14,460 nucleotides of DNA from Lentisphaeria bacterium UBA1791 (GTDB lineage: Bacteria; Verrucomicrobiota; Lentisphaeria; Victivallales; Victivallaceae), in assembly GCA_002314455.1 (NCBI GenBank), contig DCFZ01000050.1, positions 1-14,460 of the forward strand, in the 5' to 3' direction. Shown here piece by piece: positions 1 to 7,220 of this stretch. The notes under the pieces were generated by a model. That model saw only the letters and a list, made by a program, of their open reading frames with translations, did not search any database and was not told the DNA's origin. The position numbers and the translations under genes are program-made. Every line of letters begins with the position of its first letter. The first letter of the stretch is position 1.

Positions 1-66
1 GACGTATCGACCGCGATCACACGCCGGGCGCCCGCTTGCGCGGGATTTTATAGGTGCTGGCGCACC
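1..66 (-). repeat. Left copy of a hairpin-rich inverted repeat
   Basis: Read on the minus strand this begins one base after the stop codon of the exported GH-like gene. It contains GGTGC-GCCA-GCACC (66-53), a TATAAAA linker, CCCGC-GCAA-GCGGG (44-31), then TGATCGCGGTCGATACGTC up to the window edge. It matches 14346-14396 at 45 of 51 bases (from base 70, thus including the stop codon) and 14440-14458 at 18 of 19, in opposite orientation. Compared with the right copy it lacks 43 bases between the two blocks. It is cut by the window edge, so its true end is unknown. The repeat itself is directly visible; a role as 3'-UTR structure, terminator or mobile repeat is inference. Confidence 0.85.
31..52 (+). 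terminator. Possible terminator inside the left repeat
   Basis: On the plus strand CCCGC-TTGC-GCGGG (31-44) is followed by ATTTTATA. A GC hairpin with a short T run resembles a weak intrinsic terminator for transcripts entering from outside the window, convergent to the GH-like gene. The T run is only four bases, so it may merely be part of the repeat. Confidence 0.35.
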
Positions 67-67
67 G

Positions 68-2089
68 TTATTTGTTTTTTGTAAGTTTGAGGATCACAAA
101 TTCCTGACAGGCAACGTCTTTGTCGATCGTGACGATGTCGGCATTCTGTTTGAAGGAGACTTCTTTCCACGAACCGTCGCCTTGGAGGAGTTCCACTTTT
201 TTGATCGGGTAAAGTGATGTCAAACTGATGTCGGCAAGCGGATCAAAGGAAAGGTTATAGAATCCGGCGAGCAAATTTCCGTCGGGACGTTCGCCACAGC
301 GGAAATAGACGTGTTGCAATGCGTTTGCGTAGAGCGGCAATGCGGCGGGATCGAGTTTTTTCACCAGTGCGACAGCCCAAGCCTTGCGGTGGTGCCCGAT
401 AAAATCGGTTGGCACGCTATGGACGCTCAATGCGGTTGTGATGACTTTGCCGCCGAGTTCATTTTCGAAATAGACGGCGCCGGGCATAACGTATTCGGTT
501 GTTGCCGCATAGCGGTAGGGGGAAGTGCGCACTTCGCTCAAGGGCACCGCTTTGGGGTTAAGGTTGGTGAGGTAGGGGCAGCCTGTTTTCTGGAGCGGGC
601 ATTTATAGGGAGTGCCAATCAAGGTTTCGCCCTCGGTCTTGAACGATTCCGCTTTGGGGTCGACGCCGAGGTATTTTGCGAAGCCGCGTTCGGCGAGTTT
701 CAGTGCGGCGCCGCCATCGACGAGCGCCTTGCCGCTCAAGACGAGTTTCAGATCGTCGTCGCTCAATGCGTCGACGGTGTCGGCAGTCATCGTATTGACT
801 GCGTTGGGGTCGATTTTGCCGTAGTGCGCGGGCAAGCCGAGCGGTTCGAGGATTGTCGCGCTCCAGTTGTCATAGAGCAAGGGACGCAGCGCCTTGCCGG
901 GGTGGAAGTGAAACGCGGGATCGCACAGCACGGCGTTGGTGCCGAGCCATTTGATCTGATCGACTTCATTGAGAAGCGTGTTGTAAAATCCCATATGTTC
1001 GCGCAGGATCGCGCGGTGACGGGCGATGTCGATGTCGCATTTGTTGGAAAGGTCGCTGATCCAGAGTTTTCCGCCGGAAACGCCGTTGAGGATGCCGCCG
1101 GTGATATGCGCGTGCATACTGATTGCCGACTTGCTCCACGCGTTGTGCGGATAGATGTCGCTTTCGTCGAGGAAGGAGTTGAGTTTGCCCGCCGCCGCGA
1201 CTTTGAATGCCGTCTGATACATACAGTTGTAATAGTAGTTGACGGGGCCCCACATTTCCATGTAGGCGGCGTTGTTGATGCGCAGAAACGATTCATTTTT
1301 TCCGGCGAGCGTGCGGGCGATCTCGCCGGCGAGGAGGTATTCTCCGCCGCCGGAGCAGTAGCCGCACTTGATCGAGGGATCGACTTCGTCAATCGCGTCG
1401 CGGATGAGCTTGGCAAAGCCGAGGACGGTTTCGCGGCGGATCTGTTCAAAGAGCTGGACGTCGGGATCGTTCCACGGCGCGGTTTTGATCTTTTGGATCA
1501 ATTCTTCGCGCGTGTAGTTTTTGCCGGCGCGCTTGTTGAATTCCGCCATATGCAAATCGCAGAAACATTCCGGCCCGTTGCTGCTGTTATTGATCGAACG
1601 CAGATCGTCGTCAACGAGGAAAAACGCCGGTTTTTCGGCGGCGAGCATTTTGATCATGTCGCGGGTGTAGGCGCGGACGTTGGGGTCGAGCATGCAGAGG
1701 CGGTGAAGCGTCGTATTGTTGATGTTGATGATCTCTGCCCAGCCGCGTTCGCAGGTGACCGCGCCCGCCCAGCCGTGACCGATGGTGCTCTGGATCAGAA
1801 TGCCGCACTCGATGTCGTCGTTTTTGAGTCGTTCTTTCAGTTCGCGGAATGCCTTGGCGCAGATTTTCGGTTTCGCCATGACATCGGTGCCGTCGGGTTG
1901 CATCGTCATGCTGTAGGCGTTTTTGTGAACGCCGCTGGCTTCGACTGCGTGGCGGGACTCCTTGACCGTGTAGTCAATATCGTGGGGGAAAAACGGGGCG
2001 ATGCTGATGAAATTCATCTTGCGTTCCGCGCCGACGGCGCCGAACGCCACGGCGGCGGCGATGGCGGACGTGACAATTTGCTTGGTCAT
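68..2089 (-). CDS. Exported TIM-barrel glycoside-hydrolase-like protein (GH42-like architecture)
   Basis: 673 residues. The N-terminus has a typical signal peptide: a short charged start, an Ala-rich hydrophobic core and probable cleavage after A21 (AVGA|E). The mature N-terminal half (about 25-380) looks like a TIM barrel with an acidic strand end FFLVDDDLR (156-164) and a second candidate catalytic acid E309 in SFLDESD. Residues about 385-476 resemble the GATase-like beta-galactosidase trimerisation domain (LSGKALVDGGAALKLAERGF at 451-470). The C-terminus is predicted beta-rich. The order barrel, GATase-like, beta matches GH42-type enzymes, but the usual Asn-Glu acid/base pair is not seen, so substrate and activity are open. 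A periplasmic or secreted role in glycan breakdown is inferred. The start is supported by AAAGGAG seven bases upstream. It is transcribed alone, downstream of the HAD gene, with its own possible promoter. Confidence 0.8.
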   Translation of the reverse strand: MTKQIVTSAIAAAVAFGAVGAERKMNFISIAPFFPHDIDYTVKESRHAVEASGVHKNAYSMTMQPDGTDVMAKPKICAKAFRELKERLKNDDIECGILIQSTIGHGWAGAVTCERGWAEIININNTTLHRLCMLDPNVRAYTRDMIKMLAAEKPAFFLVDDDLRSINNSSNGPECFCDLHMAEFNKRAGKNYTREELIQKIKTAPWNDPDVQLFEQIRRETVLGFAKLIRDAIDEVDPSIKCGYCSGGGEYLLAGEIARTLAGKNESFLRINNAAYMEMWGPVNYYYNCMYQTAFKVAAAGKLNSFLDESDIYPHNAWSKSAISMHAHITGGILNGVSGGKLWISDLSNKCDIDIARHRAILREHMGFYNTLLNEVDQIKWLGTNAVLCDPAFHFHPGKALRPLLYDNWSATILEPLGLPAHYGKIDPNAVNTMTADTVDALSDDDLKLVLSGKALVDGGAALKLAERGFAKYLGVDPKAESFKTEGETLIGTPYKCPLQKTGCPYLTNLNPKAVPLSEVRTSPYRYAATTEYVMPGAVYFENELGGKVITTALSVHSVPTDFIGHHRKAWAVALVKKLDPAALPLYANALQHVYFRCGERPDGNLLAGFYNLSFDPLADISLTSLYPIKKVELLQGDGSWKEVSFKQNADIVTIDKDVACQEFVILKLTKNK

Positions 2090-2131
2090 AAAAAAACTCC
2101 TTTAATCGTTTGATTCAGGTAATCGTATCTT

Positions 2132-2160
2132 ACAATACCGCCGATTCCGAAAAAATGCAA
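2132..2160 (-). promoter_or_regulatory. Possible promoter of the GH-like gene
   Basis: On the minus strand TTGCAT (2160-2155) and TATTGT (2137-2132) are separated by 17 bases, about 43 bases upstream of the ATG. The spacing is ideal but the hexamers are weak (3/6 and 4/6). The 105-bp gap to the HAD gene makes a separate promoter plausible. Confidence 0.3.
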
Positions 2161-2194
2161 CCCGAAAAAGCCATCAAACGCCGACGTTTTCCGT

Positions 2195-3043
2195 TTACAG
2201 TGCGTCGAAAATGAATTTCGGGGCAAGATCGCCCGTCGCTTCGCGCGATTGCTTTTCTGTCGTCAGCCCGGTCAACAGCAAAATGGAAACCAGCCCGTTT
2301 GAATTGGCGCCGCAGATGTCGGACGAGAGAAGATCGCCGATCCCCGCAATGCGCGCCAGAGAAAATTCTCGTTTCGGGTAGAGCGCGCAAAGTTTTTCCG
2401 GCACCGCCTCGTAGATCGGCGCATAAGGTTTGCCGAGGTAAACGATTTCGGGCTTTTTGCCCGCTTCCTTGAGCAGTAATTCGAGGAAGCGCGCCACGCC
2501 GCCCGAACCGATGCCGCAAAAATCTTTCCACGGCCAGTAACCGTCGGGATTGGGGACGACGAGCGGCGCCGTTTCATGTTTCAGAAAGTAATTGAAAAGC
2601 GCTTCGATCGACGCGTGCCACTCGTAATCGCCCTCGCCGAGCAACACGCCCGCGCACTCCTCAAGGCGGCAAAAATCGTGCGTCGTTGCGATCGAGGCTT
2701 CGGCGGCGAAGTCGGGATCGCCCAAACTGCCGCATTGAAAGAAAAGTTCCCCGCGGTAGTGCTTTTTTGCCCAGCTTTGCAGTGCGTTGCCCGCCGAGAG
2801 GATCTCGCGCGCATCGACTTCCAGACCGTGGCGGCGCTGATGGCGCGCCTTTTCCTCGCACGAGAGCGAACTGTCGTTGGTCAAAATGAGGTAGGGAAAG
2901 CCGTCGCGCTTCAGCTCGGCGAGCAGTTCCCGTGCGCCGGGCAGCGGGGAACCCGCGAGCGAGAGCGTACCGTCGACGTCGAACAGAAACGCATCAAACT
3001 TTTCGCGGTGCGCGCGGTAGAAGTCGCAAAGACGGCGTTTCAC
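2195..3043 (-). CDS. HAD-superfamily IIA phosphatase (NagD-like)
   Basis: 282 residues from the GTG start. It carries all HAD motifs: FLFDVDGT (nucleophile D22 and acid D24), LTND (T55), the lysine in YLGKPY (K205), and GIGDLLSSDICGA with acids D237 and D242. The cap region between motifs II and III, with VPNPDGYWP, fits type IIA (NagD, phosphoglycolate or p-nitrophenyl phosphatases). It is probably a cytosolic, Mg-dependent sugar-phosphate or nucleotide phosphatase; the substrate cannot be read from sequence. The GTG overlaps the thrC stop as GTGA, implying translational coupling. A TTG at 3058 would add five residues but has no better ribosome site. The pairing with threonine synthase hints at a role near amino-acid or phosphate-ester metabolism, which is inference only. 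Confidence 0.85.
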   Translation of the reverse strand: MKRRLCDFYRAHREKFDAFLFDVDGTLSLAGSPLPGARELLAELKRDGFPYLILTNDSSLSCEEKARHQRRHGLEVDAREILSAGNALQSWAKKHYRGELFFQCGSLGDPDFAAEASIATTHDFCRLEECAGVLLGEGDYEWHASIEALFNYFLKHETAPLVVPNPDGYWPWKDFCGIGSGGVARFLELLLKEAGKKPEIVYLGKPYAPIYEAVPEKLCALYPKREFSLARIAGIGDLLSSDICGANSNGLVSILLLTGLTTEKQSREATGDLAPKFIFDAL

Positions 3044-4521
3044 GCGAGCGTCTCGCAAATGAATTTCGCCATATCGGCGGGATCGATCGACGCGGGGTGC
3101 AAGACGGCGGCGTCGCGAAGTTGCGCCAGCGGCGCGGGGATCTTCGTCCCGCTTTTGTCGGCGAGCTGTTGGAGCATCGCGAAGCCGTCGCCGGAAGTTT
3201 CAACGCCGAGCGCGGGCAGGACCGCCTGCGCAAATTTGTAGGGCGACGCGGTCGACGCGATGACGCACGGCGTCGCATCGCCGCTTTCGCGGCGGTAACG
3301 CTCATAGACGTTGACGGCGACGGCGGTGTGGGGATCGGCGAGGTAATGGTCGGTTTCAAAAAGATTGCCGATCGTCTGTTGCGTCGCCGCGTCGTCGCAG
3401 AAGCCGCCGACAAAGAGCGTTTGCAGTTCCTTGAGCATCGCAGACGGGATCGTGTATTTGCCCTCTTTTTTCAGTTGCGCCATCAAATCGGCGACGACTT
3501 TCGCGTCGCGACCGGCGAGCAAATGAAGCATGCGTTCCAAGTTGGAGGAAATCAGAATGTCCATCGACGGGCTGATCGTCAGGAAAAATTCGCGGTTGCG
3601 GTCGTAGGTACCCGTCGCGATGAAGTCGCTCAACACCGAGTTGCGGTTGGAAGCGCAGATGAACTTTTTGATCGGAATGCCCATTTCCTTGGCGTAGACC
3701 GCCGCGAGGATGTTGCCGAAGTTCCCGGTCGGCACGGCGACGTTGAAGCTTTTTCCGCGTTGGAGCTTGCCCTGTTTCACAAGGTCGCAATAAGCGGAAA
3801 CGTAGTAGACAATCTGCGGCACGAGCCGCCCGAAATTGATCGAATTCGCCGACGAGAAACTCATCTTGCGGCCGGCGAGATAATCTTTCATCGCCGCGTC
3901 GGAAAAGATCGCCTTGACGCCGCTTTGCGCCTGGTCGAAGTTGCCGAAAATGCCGCAGACGGCGACGTTGTTGCCGCGTTGGGTGGTCATCTGCAGTTTC
4001 TGCATCGCGCTCACGCCGTTTTGCGGATAAAAGACGATGATTTTCGTGCCGGGCACGTCGGCGAAGCCGTCGAGCGCCGCCTTGCCGGTATCGCCGCTCG
4101 TCGCGACGAGGATGACGCTGGTTTTGCCGGCATTGACCTTTTTCGCCGCCGTCGTCAGCAAATGCGGCAAGAGCTGAAGCGCCATATCCTTGAACGCGCA
4201 GGTGGGGCCGTGCCACAATTCGAGCAAATGCATATCTTTTTTCACTTCGACCAGCGGCGCAGGATCCTCGTTGTCAAAGGTGCCGGTGTAGGCGGCTTCG
4301 ACGCAGTGGTCGATCTCGTCGGCGGTAAAGTCGGTGAGATAGTATGACAGGATGATTTTCGCGCGCGTCTTGTAATCGCCCGAAATCAATTGATCCATCG
4401 TCGCGTCGTCGATCTGCGGGAAATGCTCGGGGACGAAAAGACCTCCGTCATCGGCGATGCCCTGCGCGATCGCCTGCGCCGAGGTGACGAAACTGCAACT
4501 GCGGGTGCTGGTGTATCTCAT
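3040..4521 (-). CDS. thrC: Threonine synthase
   Basis: 493 residues. It converts O-phospho-L-homoserine to L-threonine and phosphate with PLP, the last step of threonine synthesis. The N-terminus has the family signature (TRS...GIADDGGLFVPE, to residue 32). The PLP lysine is K111 in GPTCAFKDMAL, and the phosphate-binding loop is ATSGDTGKAAL (140-150). NFGN, near residue 290, is another conserved segment. The length lies between the E. coli (about 428) and yeast (about 514) forms, so this is the longer bacterial/fungal class. The ATG at 4521 was chosen because the conserved N-terminus starts there and AAGGA lies 8-10 bases upstream. An open frame to 4674 exists but would encode a non-conserved, basic extension. 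It is first in a two-gene operon, with the HAD gene overlapping its stop. Confidence 0.95.
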   Translation of the reverse strand: MRYTSTRSCSFVTSAQAIAQGIADDGGLFVPEHFPQIDDATMDQLISGDYKTRAKIILSYYLTDFTADEIDHCVEAAYTGTFDNEDPAPLVEVKKDMHLLELWHGPTCAFKDMALQLLPHLLTTAAKKVNAGKTSVILVATSGDTGKAALDGFADVPGTKIIVFYPQNGVSAMQKLQMTTQRGNNVAVCGIFGNFDQAQSGVKAIFSDAAMKDYLAGRKMSFSSANSINFGRLVPQIVYYVSAYCDLVKQGKLQRGKSFNVAVPTGNFGNILAAVYAKEMGIPIKKFICASNRNSVLSDFIATGTYDRNREFFLTISPSMDILISSNLERMLHLLAGRDAKVVADLMAQLKKEGKYTIPSAMLKELQTLFVGGFCDDAATQQTIGNLFETDHYLADPHTAVAVNVYERYRRESGDATPCVIASTASPYKFAQAVLPALGVETSGDGFAMLQQLADKSGTKIPAPLAQLRDAAVLHPASIDPADMAKFICETLA

Positions 4522-4557
4522 AGTCTGATTCCTTGTTTTGCCATATCTTTTCTCTAT

Positions 4558-4586
4558 AATATAAAGCCGGAAACGCGATTTTTCTA
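4558..4586 (-). promoter_or_regulatory. Probable thrC promoter
   Basis: On the minus strand TAGAAA (4586-4581, 4/6) and TATATT (4563-4558, 5/6) are 17 bases apart. The -10 lies about 36 bases before the thrC ATG, giving a short leader. One copy of an 11-bp direct repeat overlaps the -35, a plausible repressor position. Confidence 0.45.
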
Positions 4587-4614
4587 TCCGCCGCGCGATT
4601 TTTCGCGGGATTTC
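4574..4614. promoter_or_regulatory. Direct-repeat operator candidate between thrC and tsaC
   Basis: CGCGATTTTTC occurs exactly at 4574-4584 and again at 4594-4604, with starts 20 bp apart, close to two helical turns. A degenerate third copy, CGCGGGATTTC, follows at 4604-4614. The second copy also forms one side of an inverted repeat CCGCG...CGCGG (4591-4608). The first copy overlaps the thrC -35. The repeats are visible; binding by a regulator is inference. Confidence 0.4.
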
Positions 4615-4637
4615 ATATGCGACAGCGGGAAAATTCC

Positions 4638-4666
4638 TTGCAAAAGTTTTTCCTTTGGAGTATATT
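4638..4666 (+). promoter_or_regulatory. Probable promoter of the tsaC operon
   Basis: TTGCAA (4638-4643, 4/6) and TATATT (4661-4666, 5/6) have a 17-base spacer. A start near 4673 would give a leader of about 24 bases holding the AAAAGGAG ribosome site. Confidence 0.5.
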
Positions 4667-4696
4667 GGTGGCAAGCAAGAAAAAAGGAGTCTCGGG

Positions 4697-5278
4697 GTGA
4701 CGATTTCGATCCATGATCCGGCGGCGGTGGAGCAAGCGCTCGGCGTATTGCGCGCGGGCGGCGTCCTTCTTGTGCCGACGGAAACCCTCTACGGGCTGAT
4801 CGCCGACGCATCGGCGCCCGGCGCGGCGGAAAAAATCTACCGCCTGAAGCATCGCCCCGCCGTCAAGCGGCTCGGCTTTTTCGCCCCTTCGTTTGAAACG
4901 CTTGACCGCGACCGCTTCACGCTCGACGAACGCGCCCTAGCGCTCGCCCGGAAATTTTCGCCGGGGCCGCTTACTTTGATTTTGGCGGATCGCGAACTCG
5001 GCACGGCGGGCATCCGCGTGAGCGCCCACCCCTTTTTGAATGAACTTTTACCGCGTTTCGGCAAACTGATCTACCAGACGAGCGCGAATCACTCGGGTAT
5101 GCCCGACGCGCACAATGTCGACGAAGCGCTCGCGATGCTCGACGGCGACGTCGATCTCGCCGTCGACGGCGGTCAACTTGCCCCCGGCGCGCAAGGTTCG
5201 ACGATCGTCGATCTCACGACGACGCCCGGCAAAATCGTGCGTCAGGGCGCGCTGACGATCCCGGAGGCGTACTTATGA
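4697..5278 (+). CDS. tsaC: L-threonylcarbamoyladenylate synthase (YrdC/Sua5 family)
   Basis: 193 residues, a single YrdC domain without the Sua5 C-terminal domain. It makes threonylcarbamoyl-AMP from L-threonine, bicarbonate and ATP, the first step of the universal t6A37 modification of tRNAs reading ANN codons. Family marks seen are LLVPTETLYGL near the N-terminus, the basic IYRLKHRP segment, the SAN motif (YQTSANHSG) and GSTIVDLT close to the C-terminus. The GTG start is preferred because AAAAGGAG ends seven bases before it and the conserved region begins soon after. An upstream ATG at 4655 would overlap the -10 box and add an unconserved stretch. It is first gene of a five-gene operon and divergent from thrC, whose product is its substrate. 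Confidence 0.92.
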   Translation: MTISIHDPAAVEQALGVLRAGGVLLVPTETLYGLIADASAPGAAEKIYRLKHRPAVKRLGFFAPSFETLDRDRFTLDERALALARKFSPGPLTLILADRELGTAGIRVSAHPFLNELLPRFGKLIYQTSANHSGMPDAHNVDEALAMLDGDVDLAVDGGQLAPGAQGSTIVDLTTTPGKIVRQGALTIPEAYL

Positions 5279-5646
5279 TCGCGGGCATCGGCGTCGATAT
5301 CGTCGAGATTGAGCGCATTGCTGAGGCGATCGACCGCTTCGGCGAGGGTTTTTTGCGCCACCTCTACGACGAGGCGGAACTTCCGCTTTACGCCGGATGC
5401 CGCGCCGAATTTCACGCGGGGCGTTTCGCCGCCAAGGAAGCGCTTGCCAAGGCGCTCGGTTCCGGTTTCGGCGAGAAGTGCTACTGGCACGAGATCCACA
5501 TCGGCAACGACGCGCTCGGCAAGCCGGAGATCCGCCTTTCCGGCGTGACGCAATCCACTTTTGCCGCCATCGCCGATCAGATCCACCTCTCGATCAGCCA
5601 CGAAAAAAACAACGCCGTCGCGATGGTGGTTTTGGAGAAACGGTAA
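5275..5646 (+). CDS. acpS: Holo-[acyl-carrier-protein] synthase
   Basis: 123 residues, the usual AcpS length. It transfers 4'-phosphopantetheine from CoA to the serine of acyl carrier protein, activating fatty-acid synthesis in the cytosol. Seen are GIGVDIVEIERI with Mg ligand D8, FAAKEALAKALG with Mg ligand E55, and the C-terminal LSISHEKNNAVAMVVLE strand pattern. The ATG overlaps the tsaC stop (ATGA), with GGAGG seven bases upstream inside tsaC, so the two are translationally coupled. Nothing is odd about the gene. Confusion with larger Sfp-type transferases is excluded by size. Confidence 0.95.
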   Translation: MIAGIGVDIVEIERIAEAIDRFGEGFLRHLYDEAELPLYAGCRAEFHAGRFAAKEALAKALGSGFGEKCYWHEIHIGNDALGKPEIRLSGVTQSTFAAIADQIHLSISHEKNNAVAMVVLEKR

Positions 5647-6213
5647 ATGAAGATTATTTCCGGCTGTGCCGCCAACATCGAACTTGAAACCGTGAACGAT
5701 CTCTCGGTGCGTCCGACGCTCGGCCGCACCCGCAAGGCGCTCTTTGACCACCTCGGCGATTTCACCGGCTTGCGCGTGCTCGACCTCTTTGCGGGGAGCG
5801 GCGCGCTGGGCCTCGAAGCGGCGAGCCGCGGCGCGGCGTCGGTCGTGATGTTTGAGATCGACGAACGCCACGCGAAATTGATCGAGCGCAACATCGCCAA
5901 GGTCAAGCGCACGGGGTGCGAGGCGAAAATCGAACTTTTCCGGCGCGACGCGCTGACGGCGCCGCAAGGGTTGCCGCCGCAGGGATTCGATCTGGTTTTC
6001 GCCGATCCCCCCTATGAAAAGTCGGCGGAATTCTGCCGCAAACTTTACCGCGACGCGGGATTTCTCGAAGTGATCCGCAACGCGCGGGTCGTCTGGGAGA
6101 TCCCCGACACGCCCGGCGCCGTCGGAAATTTTCTCGAGCTGGAACTTCCGGAAGAGGGGCAGTTCCGCAAATTCGGCGTGACGCTCTTTTACCTTGGAGT
6201 GTGGAAAAAATGA
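5647..6213 (+). CDS. rsmD: 16S rRNA (guanine(966)-N(2))-methyltransferase
   Basis: 188 residues, normal for RsmD. It uses S-adenosylmethionine to methylate N2 of G966 in 16S rRNA during small-subunit assembly. Seen are the family-specific VRPTLGRTRKALF (21-33), SAM motif I VLDLFAGSGALGLEA (44-58), the acidic strand-2 end FEID, and the N-methyltransferase motif IV FADPPY (118-123). The ATG directly follows the acpS stop (TAAATG), with GGAG nine bases upstream. In many bacteria rsmD sits beside coaD, which is absent here; instead the next gene is a WaaP-like kinase gene. Confidence 0.95.
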   Translation: MKIISGCAANIELETVNDLSVRPTLGRTRKALFDHLGDFTGLRVLDLFAGSGALGLEAASRGAASVVMFEIDERHAKLIERNIAKVKRTGCEAKIELFRRDALTAPQGLPPQGFDLVFADPPYEKSAEFCRKLYRDAGFLEVIRNARVVWEIPDTPGAVGNFLELELPEEGQFRKFGVTLFYLGVWKK

Positions 6214-7220
6214 CTTGTTCCGATGGCTTCCCCTTTGACGAAGCGCAATTTTCCCAGATGTGCCGCGACGCGCAGGTTGTCAAGCGCAATCCTGTCCGCG
6301 AAGTGTTGAAAAGCGGGCAGTTTTTCATCAAACACGACCGCCGCCGCAACAAGGATTTCAAAGCCGAATTCGACAACGCGAAATTCGTTTCTTCGCGCGG
6401 CATTCCGGTCGTCGAGCACATCGGGTACGCCAGTTGCGACGACGGCAACTACCTCGTCACGCGCGCGCTGGAAAACGCCGTCGAAGTCGATCAGGTCAGC
6501 CGCGACGGCAAGACCGATGCGGCGTTCTGCGAAAAATTCGTGACGTTCATCAACTTGTTGCGCGAAAAGCGTTTGAAGCACAAAGACCTCCACGGCGGCA
6601 ACGTTCTGTACGTGCCGCAGGATCACCGTTTTTCGCTCGTTGACGTCAAGAGCGTCGTGCGCGGCATTTTCCCGTGGTACAGCGACGTTGATCTGCAACG
6701 GCTGGTGACGGAAGTGCGCCTTTATCTGCCGCGCGAAACGATCTATCAAATGCTCGAAAAAGTCGGCGTCGGCAACGGCGCGCGCTTTTTTGAAAGAGAG
6801 TTGCGCAACGATTTCAAACGCGTGATGCACGAGTGGGAAAAACGCCACCATCAGATTATGACCGGCTACCGCAAATTCACCCGCATCGACGGGCATTTCA
6901 TTCTCGACCGGCAGGCGGAGAAGTCCGAAATCGACACGGCGCGCCGCTTCCCGGCGAGGATCGAGGATTTCTGCACTTACTATTTTTTGCAGCTGATCCG
7001 CATCCCGACCGCGCGGGTGATCGGGTACGACCTTTCCTGTCGCGAACTCCTTTGGCCGCAACAGCGCGAATTTGCGCCGGCGGAAAAATCGCGCATCGAC
7101 GATCTGCGCGACCGCCTGCTCGTCTGCGGCATTGAAACGCGCGAGGAGGAGTGGCGATGCGACCACAACGGCAAAACGCTCCTCGCCGATCTGGAAACCG
7201 TCTCGAGGTCGCTATGGTAA
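6210..7220 (+). CDS. Kdo/WaaP-family lipopolysaccharide-kinase-like protein
   Basis: 336 residues from the ATG that overlaps the rsmD stop (ATGA), with GGAG ten bases upstream; an in-frame GTG at 6201 is one base from that site and unlikely. The first 150 residues hold a protein-kinase-like fold: K41 in FFIK (ATP lysine), E53 in a helix followed by RGIPV, the catalytic loop HKDLHGGN (H124, D126, N131) and the metal-binding D145 in LVDVKS. This pattern fits Kdo kinase/WaaP enzymes, which phosphorylate lipid-A core sugars at the inner membrane, better than Ser/Thr kinases. The C-terminal half (about 180-336) has no motif I recognise. All catalytic residues are present, so it is probably active. 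No LPS genes surround it. A RIO- or APH-like substrate is the main alternative. Confidence 0.7.
   Translation: MTCSDGFPFDEAQFSQMCRDAQVVKRNPVREVLKSGQFFIKHDRRRNKDFKAEFDNAKFVSSRGIPVVEHIGYASCDDGNYLVTRALENAVEVDQVSRDGKTDAAFCEKFVTFINLLREKRLKHKDLHGGNVLYVPQDHRFSLVDVKSVVRGIFPWYSDVDLQRLVTEVRLYLPRETIYQMLEKVGVGNGARFFERELRNDFKRVMHEWEKRHHQIMTGYRKFTRIDGHFILDRQAEKSEIDTARRFPARIEDFCTYYFLQLIRIPTARVIGYDLSCRELLWPQQREFAPAEKSRIDDLRDRLLVCGIETREEEWRCDHNGKTLLADLETVSRSLW

Noticed and set aside
311..2113. 600-codon open frame on the plus strand opposite the GH-like gene
   Set aside because: It is antisense to a gene with a clear signal peptide, ribosome site and domain order. Its translation is rich in Arg, Ala and His without motifs, as expected for a shadow frame in GC-rich DNA.
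3044..3058. TTG at 3058 as the HAD gene start
   Set aside because: A rare start codon without a better ribosome site; the GTG forming a GTGA overlap with the thrC stop is more typical.
2932..4347. 471-codon open frame on the plus strand opposite thrC
   Set aside because: Antisense to unmistakable threonine synthase; no ribosome site and a low-complexity basic translation.
4522..4674. N-terminal extension of thrC by 51 residues
   Set aside because: The extension runs through the promoter region and is not part of the family; the ATG at 4521 has a good ribosome site.
4655..4696. ATG at 4655 as the tsaC start
   Set aside because: It would lie upstream of and overlap the -10 box TATATT, and it has no ribosome site; the GTG at 4697 has an ideal one.
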